DNA of 5,583 nucleotides from positions 1-5,583 of the forward strand of contig JAEZGJ010000248.1 in assembly GCA_023416965.1 (NCBI GenBank), in the 5' to 3' direction. Below are positions 1 through 5,583 of the stretch, piece by piece (within the stretch, counting starts at the first letter, position 1; each line of letters opens with the position of its first letter). Position numbers and translations under genes: made by a program. The notes beneath the pieces were generated by a model. That model saw only the letters and a program-made list of their open reading frames with translations. It was not told the DNA's origin and made no database searches. Source of the stretch: Pseudomonadota bacterium (GTDB lineage Bacteria; Pseudomonadota; Alphaproteobacteria; Rhizobiales; Phreatobacteraceae).

Positions 1-2178
1 GTGCCGGGCGGGGCGCCGGTGGCCCACGGCCGGCTCGTCCGGCTCGACCTCGCCCCCGTGCGCGCCGTGCCCGGCATCGTGGCGGTGCTGACGGCGGCCG
101 ACATTCCCGGAGCCAACGACGTCAGCCCCGTGGCGGGCGACGATCCGCTCTTCGCCGCCGACACCGTCTCCTTCCACGGCCAGCCGCTCTTCGCCGTGGT
201 GGCGGAGAGCCGGGACGCGGCGCGGCGGGCGGCGCGGCTCGCGGTCGTCGAGGTGGTGGAGCAGACCCCGCTCGTCGACGTGGCCGAGGCGCTTGCGGCC
301 GATGCCGACCTGATGCCGGCCTATTCGTTCCGCCGCGGCGATCCGGAAGCTACCATTGCGGCGAGCGGCAACCGCCTCGAAGGTGAGATGCGCATCGGCG
401 GCCAGGAGCATTTCTATCTCGAGGGCCAGGCCGCGCTGGTCGTCCCCGAGGAGGACGGCACCTTCCTCATCCACTCCTCCACCCAGCATCCCAGCGAGGT
501 GCAGCACGTCGTCGCCCGCGTTCTCGGCCTGCCGGACGCCGCCGTCGAGGTGGCGGTGCGCCGCATGGGCGGAGGATTCGGCGGCAAGGAAAGCCAGGCG
601 AGCGGCTGGGCGGCCATGGCGGCGCTGGCAGCGCGGGTCACCGGGCGGCCGGCCAAGATCCGCCTCGACCGCGACGACGATTTCGTCATGACCGGCAAGC
701 GCCACGACTTCCTCGTCGGCTACAGCGCCGCCCATGATCCCGAGGGCAGGCTGGAGGCCGTCGCCGTGCAGTTCGCCGGGCGCTGCGGCTACAGCCACGA
801 CCTGTCGTCGTCGATCAACGACCGGACGATGTTCCATGCCGACAATGCCTATTTCTATCCGCAGGTGCACATCCATTCGCGCCGGCTGAAGACGCACACC
901 GTGTCCAACACCGCCTTCCGTGGGTTCGGAGGGCCGCAGGGCATGGTCTTCGCCGAGCGGCTGATGGACCGGATCGCCTGGGCGACGGGCCGCGACCCGC
1001 TCGACGTGCGCTATGCCAACCTCTACGGCACCGAGGAGCGCAACATCACGCCCTACGGCATGGTGGTGGAGGACAATGTCGCCGGGGTGATCATGCGGCA
1101 GTTGGAGGCTTCCAGCGACTACCGGCGCCGGCGCGGGGAGATCGGAGGGTTCAACGCCTGGTCGCGGGTCCTCAAGAAGGGGCTTGCCCTGACGCCGGTG
1201 AAGATCGGAATCTCCTTCACCACCACCTTCCTCAATCAGGGCGGGGCGCTGGTCCACGTCTATCGGGACGGGTCGATCCACCTGAACCACGGCGGCACGG
1301 AGATGGGGCAGGGGCTCTTCATCAAGGTGGCCCAGGTGGTGGCGGAGGAGTTCGGCGTCGCGCTCGACCGCGTTCGCATCACCGCCACCCACACGGGCAA
1401 GGTGCCGAACACCTCGCCGACGGCCGCTTCATCCGGCACCGACATGAACGGCATGGCGGCCAAGGCCGCCGCCGCCGAGATCAAGGGGCGCATCGCCGAG
1501 TTCATCGCCCGCGACTGGCAGGTGCCGGTGGCGAGCATCGCCTTCCGCGACGACCGGGTCTGGTCGGGCGAGAAGAGCCTCACCTTCGCCGAGGTGGTGA
1601 AGAAGGCCTATCTGGCCCGCACCCACCTCTCCGCCACCGGTTTCTACGCCACGCCGAAGATCACCTGGGACAGGCCGAAGGCGACCGGGCGGCCGTTCTT
1701 CTACTTCGCCTATGGCGCGTCGTGCTCGGAGGTGACGGTCGACACGCTCACCGGCGAATTCACCCTCGACCGGGTCGACATCCTGCATGACGCCGGGCGC
1801 TCACTGAACCCGGCCATCGACATTGGCCAGATCGAGGGCGGCTTCGTCCAGGGCATGGGCTGGCTGACCATGGAGGAACTCGTCTTCGACGCGAAGGGGC
1901 GCCTGCGCACCCACGCGCCTTCGACCTACAAGATCCCGACCTCGCGCGACGTGCCGGCGGATTTTCGCGTCGCCTTCTTCGACAACCCCAACCGCGAGGA
2001 CACGATCTACCGGTCCAAGGCCATCGGGGAGCCGCCGCTGATGCTGGCCAATTCCGTGTTCTGCGCCATAGCCGACGCCGTCCATGCGCTCCGACCCGGC
2101 CGCGCCGTGGATCTCGATGCCCCCGCCACCCCCGAGGCGATCCTCCTCGCCTGCGACAAGCAGATCGGGCAGGGGTGA
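1..2178 (+). CDS. xdhB: Xanthine dehydrogenase, molybdopterin-binding subunit XdhB (5'-partial)
   Basis: Large Mo-cofactor subunit of cytoplasmic xanthine dehydrogenase, which oxidises hypoxanthine to xanthine to urate together with the FAD/2Fe-2S subunit XdhA (expected just upstream). About 725 codons are visible. The product aligns from about residue 36 of the ~777-residue Rhodobacter capsulatus XdhB, so the true start lies left of the window and the GTG at base 1 is internal. Motifs, numbered from the first visible codon: GGGFGGKES at 190-198, NTAFRGFGG at 303-311, GGTEMGQGL at 431-439, SATGFYATP at 544-552, AIGEPP at 675-680. By alignment from memory, E197, R275 and E677 match the R. capsulatus active-site residues Glu232, Arg310 and Glu730, and F309 and F406 match the two phenylalanines that sandwich the purine. 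The full active site therefore looks intact. Compared with R. capsulatus it lacks about 18 residues near visible residue 345. A TGA at 2176-2178 ends it 3 nt before xdhC. Aldehyde oxidase relatives are less likely given the purine-pocket residues and the neighbours. Confidence 0.95.
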   Translation: MPGGAPVAHGRLVRLDLAPVRAVPGIVAVLTAADIPGANDVSPVAGDDPLFAADTVSFHGQPLFAVVAESRDAARRAARLAVVEVVEQTPLVDVAEALAADADLMPAYSFRRGDPEATIAASGNRLEGEMRIGGQEHFYLEGQAALVVPEEDGTFLIHSSTQHPSEVQHVVARVLGLPDAAVEVAVRRMGGGFGGKESQASGWAAMAALAARVTGRPAKIRLDRDDDFVMTGKRHDFLVGYSAAHDPEGRLEAVAVQFAGRCGYSHDLSSSINDRTMFHADNAYFYPQVHIHSRRLKTHTVSNTAFRGFGGPQGMVFAERLMDRIAWATGRDPLDVRYANLYGTEERNITPYGMVVEDNVAGVIMRQLEASSDYRRRRGEIGGFNAWSRVLKKGLALTPVKIGISFTTTFLNQGGALVHVYRDGSIHLNHGGTEMGQGLFIKVAQVVAEEFGVALDRVRITATHTGKVPNTSPTAASSGTDMNGMAAKAAAAEIKGRIAEFIARDWQVPVASIAFRDDRVWSGEKSLTFAEVVKKAYLARTHLSATGFYATPKITWDRPKATGRPFFYFAYGASCSEVTVDTLTGEFTLDRVDILHDAGRSLNPAIDIGQIEGGFVQGMGWLTMEELVFDAKGRLRTHAPSTYKIPTSRDVPADFRVAFFDNPNREDTIYRSKAIGEPPLMLANSVFCAIADAVHALRPGRAVDLDAPATPEAILLACDKQIGQG
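2171..2175 (+). promoter_or_regulatory. Shine-Dalgarno site of xdhC
   Basis: AGGGG lies 6 nt before the ATG at 2182 and inside the last codons of xdhB. It supports this start and suggests that ribosomes finishing xdhB re-initiate on xdhC. Seen in sequence; function inferred from position. Confidence 0.6.
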
Positions 2179-2181
2179 GCG

Positions 2182-3144
2182 ATGGAGGTCTGGCCGCGCA
2201 TCGCGTCGCTCATCGCCACGGAGGGCGCCTGCGCCCTCGTCAGCATCATGGCGGCGAGAGGGTCGGTTCCGCGGGGACCGGGTGCGCGGATGATCGTGCG
2301 GCCGGATGGTGCCTTCTTCGGCACGATCGGCGGCGGCACGCTCGAATGGCAGGCGCTGGCGAAGGCGCAGGCGCTGCTGGAACGCCGGGACGGCGCCGCC
2401 CTCGTCCTCGACCAGCCGCTGGGGCCGGCGCTGGGCCAGTGCTGCGGCGGCCATGTGACGCTCGCCATCGAGCGGTTCGGGGCCGGGGACCTCGATGCGG
2501 TCTCCCGGCTCGCCGAGGCGGAGCGGCTAGGCCCCTTTCGTACGAGGACGACGCTGCGCGACGGGCGCCTGGAGCGGCAGCCGACCGAGGTCGGTCCGGC
2601 CGCGGTCGGCGACGCGCTGTCCTTCATCGAAAGCTTCGGCGAGACGCTGCCGGTGATCGCCCTGTTCGGCGCGGGCCATGTGGGCAAGGCGCTGGTCCTG
2701 GCGCTGGCGCCGCTCCCTTTCCGCGTCCTCTGGCACGACGGGCGGCCAGGCGCCTTCCCCTCAGCCGTTCCCGCCAATGCGAACCTTCTCGCCGGCCCGG
2801 CCGAGGCGGCGCTGGCGGCGGTGCCGGACGGCGCGCAGGTCCTCGTCATGACCCACAGCCATGCCCTCGACCTCGAGGTGGTGACGGCGGCGCTCTCCTC
2901 GGCCAGATTCGACCATGTCGGGCTCATCGGCTCGGCCACGAAGCGGGCGCGATTCCTGCGCCAGCTCGAGGCGGTGGGGCTCGGCGAGGTCGCCGCCTCG
3001 AAGCTGCGCTGCCCGATCGGTGTTCCCGGCCTCGCCGGCAAGGAACCCGCCATCATCGCCGCCTCCGTCGCCGCGGAGTGCTTGATCTTGGCGCAGCAGC
3101 GTACCATCAAGACGAAGCCGGCCCGCCGGCGACAGAGCGCCTGA
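2182..3144 (+). CDS. xdhC: Xanthine dehydrogenase accessory protein XdhC
   Basis: Cytoplasmic Mo-cofactor chaperone. In R. capsulatus, XdhC binds molybdenum cofactor, promotes its sulfuration and delivers it to XdhB; it is not part of the final enzyme. The 320-residue product shows both family domains. The N-terminal XdhC/CoxI domain has GSVPRGPGARM at 27-37, GTIGGGTLE at 47-55 and the cysteine pair in GQCCGG at 85-90. The C-terminal Rossmann-like domain has the dinucleotide-type glycine motif FGAGHVGKA at 162-170, THSHALD at 224-230, LIGSATKRARF at 248-258 and CPIGVPGLAGKEPA at 277-290. The ATG at 2182 is chosen because it follows a good ribosome site and places the conserved GSxPRxPG motif at the usual distance from the start. 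It ends with a basic tail of about 14 residues (from about 307) that looks unconserved. It starts 3 nt after xdhB, fitting coupled expression of an enzyme and its maturation factor. A CoxI-type factor for another molybdenum hydroxylase is possible in principle but unlikely here. Confidence 0.94.
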   Translation: MEVWPRIASLIATEGACALVSIMAARGSVPRGPGARMIVRPDGAFFGTIGGGTLEWQALAKAQALLERRDGAALVLDQPLGPALGQCCGGHVTLAIERFGAGDLDAVSRLAEAERLGPFRTRTTLRDGRLERQPTEVGPAAVGDALSFIESFGETLPVIALFGAGHVGKALVLALAPLPFRVLWHDGRPGAFPSAVPANANLLAGPAEAALAAVPDGAQVLVMTHSHALDLEVVTAALSSARFDHVGLIGSATKRARFLRQLEAVGLGEVAASKLRCPIGVPGLAGKEPAIIAASVAAECLILAQQRTIKTKPARRRQSA

Positions 3145-3149
3145 AGAGG
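3143..3149 (+). promoter_or_regulatory. Possible weak/distant Shine-Dalgarno site of puuD
   Basis: GAAGAGG overlaps the xdhC stop codon and sits 15 nt before the puuD ATG at 3165, longer than the usual 5-9 nt. No ATG, GTG or TTG in the puuD frame lies between the site and 3165, so it does not point to another start. Translation of puuD may rely partly on coupling to xdhC. Confidence 0.35.
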
Positions 3150-3164
3150 CCCGCCGGACGCCCC

Positions 3165-4355
3165 ATGGACATCGCCCTCGCCACGGACTGGTTCAACCTG
3201 CTCTCGCGCTGGTTCCACATCACCGCCGGCATCACCTGGATCGGCACCAGCTTCTACTTCATGTCGCTGGACTTCAGCCTGAAGGCCAAGGCGCCGGGCG
3301 CGGCGGGAGCCGACGGTGTCGCCTGGGAGGTCCACGGCGGCGGCTTCTACCACGTGCAGAAATATCTGGTGGCGCCCGACAACCTGCCACCGGACCTGCT
3401 CTGGCACCGCTGGGCCGCCTACCTGACCTGGGTCTCCGGCTTCGTCCTGCTGGTCGCGCAGTATTATCTGAACGCCCGCGGCTTCCTCATCGATCCCGCC
3501 GTGGCCGACATCACACCCGGACAGGCCATCGCCATCTCGCTCGCCTCGATCGTGGTCGGCTGGCTGCTCTACGACGCGATCTGCAAGTCGCCACTGGCCA
3601 ACCACCCGCCCGTGCTCGCACTCGTCGTCTTCGTCATGGTGGTGGGGGCCGCCTGGGCTTTTTCGCAGGTCTTTTCCGGCCGCGGCGCCTTCATCCATGT
3701 CGGCGTCTTCGTCGGCACGATCATGGCGGCGAACGTCTTCCTGGTGATCATCCCCAACCAGCGGATCGTCGTCGCCGACCTGATAGCCGGGCGCAAGCCG
3801 GATCCGAAATACGGCAAGATCGGCAAGACCCGCTCGACCCACAACAACTACCTGACGCTTCCCGTGCTGCTGATGATGGTCTCGAACCATTATCCCATGC
3901 TCTACGCCCATCCCCATTCCTGGCTCGTCGTCGCCTTCGTCGTGATCACCGGCGCGCTGGTGCAGCACACGCTGAACCGGCATGAGGCGCACGACCCGTG
4001 GAAGAGCTACGGCTGGGCCGTGCCGGTGGCGGCGCTCTCCCTGCTCGTCGCCGTCTTCGTTACCTCGCAGCGGCCGAAGCTGGACATGGCGGGCGCCGGA
4101 CAGGTGAGCGAGGCGCAGGCCCTGCAGATCGCCACGACCCATTGCGCCAACTGCCATGCCCGCCGACCGACCCACGAGGGCTTTGCGGAAGCGCCGAAGA
4201 ACGTCATGCTGGAGACGGCCGCCGACCTGCGCCGCCATGCGACCGCCGTCATCCAGCAGGCGGTCCAGTCCAGGGCCATGCCACTCGGGAACCAGACCGC
4301 CATGACCGACCAGGACCGCGCCGCCCTCGGCGCCTATCTCTCCGGACTGCGATGA
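3165..4355 (+). CDS. puuD: Membrane urate oxidase (urate hydroxylase) PuuD with C-terminal cytochrome c domain
   Basis: Oxidises urate to 5-hydroxyisourate at the inner membrane, with electrons going to a fused c-type heme instead of directly to O2. The 396-residue product has an N-terminal urate oxidase membrane domain (formerly DUF989) with eight likely helices, roughly at 12-33, 83-103, 118-138, 147-168, 176-197, 228-246, 251-270 and 284-300. The family-typical segment VHGGGFYHVQKY is at 56-67. A small cytochrome c domain follows: CANCH at 327-331 binds heme, H331 is the proximal ligand, and M372 (in AMPLGN) is the likely distal ligand. Positive charges cluster in the 198-227 loop, placing that loop in the cytoplasm and, with eight helices, both termini and the heme in the periplasm. 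No cleavable signal peptide is seen; helix 1 probably directs insertion. The ATG at 3165 begins the conserved N-terminus (MDIALATDW). The frame stays open upstream across xdhC to a GTG at 2175, but that translation is Arg/Gly/Ala-rich and not a real fusion. The gene lies 20 nt after xdhC and overlaps the next gene by 4 nt. Confidence 0.93.
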   Translation: MDIALATDWFNLLSRWFHITAGITWIGTSFYFMSLDFSLKAKAPGAAGADGVAWEVHGGGFYHVQKYLVAPDNLPPDLLWHRWAAYLTWVSGFVLLVAQYYLNARGFLIDPAVADITPGQAIAISLASIVVGWLLYDAICKSPLANHPPVLALVVFVMVVGAAWAFSQVFSGRGAFIHVGVFVGTIMAANVFLVIIPNQRIVVADLIAGRKPDPKYGKIGKTRSTHNNYLTLPVLLMMVSNHYPMLYAHPHSWLVVAFVVITGALVQHTLNRHEAHDPWKSYGWAVPVAALSLLVAVFVTSQRPKLDMAGAGQVSEAQALQIATTHCANCHARRPTHEGFAEAPKNVMLETAADLRRHATAVIQQAVQSRAMPLGNQTAMTDQDRAALGAYLSGLR

Positions 4356-5583
4356 GCGACCTCGACATCGACCGCCTCGGCCGCCGCGCCGAGGCCATGC
4401 TGGATGAACTTGCCGCCATCTCCGAGGAGCCGGACCGGCTGACGCGCCGCTACCTGACGCCGGAGCACAAGCGCGCCGCCCATCTCGTGGCGCAGTGGAT
4501 GGCGGAAGCGGGCATGACGACGGAGGAGGACGCCGTCGCGACGATCCGCGGTCATTATGCGATGGAAGGCGAGGCGCCCGGCGCCAATGCCGTCCCGCGC
4601 CTGCTGATCGGCTCGCATATCGACACCGTTATCAACGCCGGCAAGTACGACGGCATGCTCGGCGTCGTCTGCGGCATCCTGGCAGTCGAGCATTTTCGCG
4701 ACGCCGGCCGCCGGTTCCCCTTCGCCATCGACGTCCTCGCCTTCGGCGACGAGGAGGGCGTGCGCTTCCCCACCGTCCTGTCCTCCTCCGCCGCCGTGGC
4801 TGGGGCCTATGAGCCGCGCTGGCTCGAGGGGCAGGACCGCGACGGCGTGACCCTCGCCGCCGCCCTCGCCGATTACGGCCTCGACCCCGCCGCCATCCCC
4901 TCCGCCGCCATGAGCCGGGAGGAGGCGCTCGCCTATGTCGAGATCCACATCGAGCAGGGGCCGGTGCTGGAGCACCAGGGCGCGCCGCTCGGCGTCGTCA
5001 CATCGATCGCGGGCCAGTTCCGCACCCGCGTGACGGTCACCGGCATGGCCGGCCATGCCGGCACCGTCCCGATGCCGCTGCGGCAGGACGCGCTGCTCGC
5101 CGCCTCCGAAATGATGCTGATGGCCGAGTCCATCGCCAAGGCCCATCCGGAGGCCGCCATGGTGGCGACCGTCGGCCAGATCAGCGTGAAGCCCGGCGCC
5201 ATCAATGTCATTCCCGACCGGGTCGAGTTCGTCCTCGACCTCAGGGCGGCATCCGATGCCCCCCGCCATGCCGCGCTCGACTCCTTTACGGCGCGGGCGG
5301 AGACCTTGGCGGCGGCGCGCGGCTGTTCGGTTGCCTTCGAGACCTATCACGACTGCCCGACGGCGGCCTGCGCGCCCTGGCTGCAGGAGGGACTGGCGAG
5401 CGGCATCGAGAGCCTCGGCCTTCCCGCGCCCCGCCTCGTCTCGGGCGCCGGCCATGACGGCCAGGCCATGGCGGGTCTCACCGACTTCGCCATGATGTTC
5501 GTGCGCTGCAAGGGCGGCATCAGCCACAATCCGCTGGAATTTGCCGAGGTCGCCGACATGGGCGCGGCCGTGGCCGCGCGCGT
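4352..5583 (+). CDS. allC: Allantoate amidohydrolase, M20 / hydantoinase-carbamoylase family (3'-partial)
   Basis: Probable cytoplasmic two-metal enzyme (Mn or Zn) that hydrolyses allantoate to ureidoglycine (then ureidoglycolate), releasing CO2 and ammonia. 410 codons are visible with no stop; family members are about 410-420 residues, so only a few C-terminal residues are missing. Expected metal ligands are all present: H89 in GSHIDTV, D100 in KYDG, E134/E135 in FGDEEGVRF (one as general base), H199 in EIHIEQGP and H392 in GISHNP. Substrate-pocket and dimer-domain motifs include GQFRTRV at 221-227, GHAGTVPM at 234-241, N285 in INVIPD and R298 in LDLRA. The ATG at 4352 overlaps the puuD stop (ATGA), has no strong ribosome site, and probably depends on translational coupling; the next ATG (4397) would remove part of the conserved N-terminus. 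The family also contains N-carbamoyl-amino-acid hydrolases, beta-ureidopropionase and ureidoglycolate amidohydrolase with nearly the same motifs. The allantoate assignment rests mainly on the urate-pathway operon, so the family is certain and the exact substrate likely. Confidence 0.82.
   Translation, partial: MSDLDIDRLGRRAEAMLDELAAISEEPDRLTRRYLTPEHKRAAHLVAQWMAEAGMTTEEDAVATIRGHYAMEGEAPGANAVPRLLIGSHIDTVINAGKYDGMLGVVCGILAVEHFRDAGRRFPFAIDVLAFGDEEGVRFPTVLSSSAAVAGAYEPRWLEGQDRDGVTLAAALADYGLDPAAIPSAAMSREEALAYVEIHIEQGPVLEHQGAPLGVVTSIAGQFRTRVTVTGMAGHAGTVPMPLRQDALLAASEMMLMAESIAKAHPEAAMVATVGQISVKPGAINVIPDRVEFVLDLRAASDAPRHAALDSFTARAETLAAARGCSVAFETYHDCPTAACAPWLQEGLASGIESLGLPAPRLVSGAGHDGQAMAGLTDFAMMFVRCKGGISHNPLEFAEVADMGAAVAAR

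Noticed and set aside
1..3. GTG at the first base as the start codon of xdhB.
   Set aside because: The first visible residues already align to about residue 36 of known XdhB, so the codon is an internal valine and the gene begins outside the window.
2175..3164. An in-frame open extension of puuD reaching back to a GTG at 2175, which would give a 726-residue fusion protein.
   Set aside because: The added 330 residues are Arg/Gly/Ala-rich shadow translation of xdhC, whose own frame carries all the conserved XdhC motifs. The conserved PuuD N-terminus begins at the ATG at 3165. A gene caller favouring the longest frame could make this mistake.
3145..3164. The 20-nt xdhC-puuD gap as a site for a promoter or terminator.
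   Set aside because: It is too short for a full promoter, has no hairpin followed by a T run, and the tight spacing on both sides fits a single operon.
2007..4238. A 743-codon open frame on the minus strand spanning xdhC and most of puuD.
   Set aside because: Antisense frames of GC-rich genes with G/C third positions rarely contain stops. The translation is low-complexity, rich in Arg/Gly/Ala/Asp/His, matches no family I recognise and lies opposite two well-supported genes.
4334..5527. A 397-codon open frame on the minus strand opposite the allantoate amidohydrolase.
   Set aside because: Composition is biased (many Gly, Ala, Asp, His, Arg), with no domain or motif, and it is fully antisense to a gene with all its metal ligands. 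It is a GC-driven shadow.

Overview
The window is a compact run of four genes on the plus strand, all for breakdown of purines through urate. Very high GC content, strong G/C preference at third codon positions, and the character of the proteins (an XdhB close to the Rhodobacter capsulatus type and a PuuD-type membrane urate oxidase) suggest an alphaproteobacterium, probably of the Hyphomicrobiales/Rhizobiales. That placement is an inference from protein character, not from a marker gene.

Layout: (1) 1-2178, most of xdhB, the molybdopterin-binding large subunit of xanthine dehydrogenase. The gene is cut by the left edge and lacks about 35-40 N-terminal residues, so the GTG at base 1 is an internal valine codon. 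(2) 2182-3144, xdhC, the chaperone that inserts sulfurated molybdenum cofactor into XdhB. (3) 3165-4355, puuD, an integral-membrane urate oxidase (urate hydroxylase) with a C-terminal cytochrome c domain. (4) 4352 to the right edge, an allantoate amidohydrolase of the M20 / hydantoinase-carbamoylase metalloenzyme family, complete except for a few C-terminal residues.

The genes are separated by 3 nt, 20 nt and a 4-nt overlap, which indicates one operon with translational coupling. There is no room for internal promoters, and I see no terminator, RNA gene, repeat, mobile element or CRISPR array. No stretch over 300 bases lacks a gene.

In pathway terms, xanthine dehydrogenase (XdhA/XdhB, matured by XdhC) makes urate in the cytoplasm. 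PuuD oxidises urate to 5-hydroxyisourate and passes electrons to its c-type heme, hence probably to the respiratory chain instead of making H2O2. The last enzyme acts on allantoate further down. The intermediate steps (5-hydroxyisourate hydrolase, OHCU decarboxylase, allantoinase) are not in the window and would be expected beyond it. The most interesting element is PuuD. It is a known but uncommon enzyme design, so nothing here is a clearly undescribed system.
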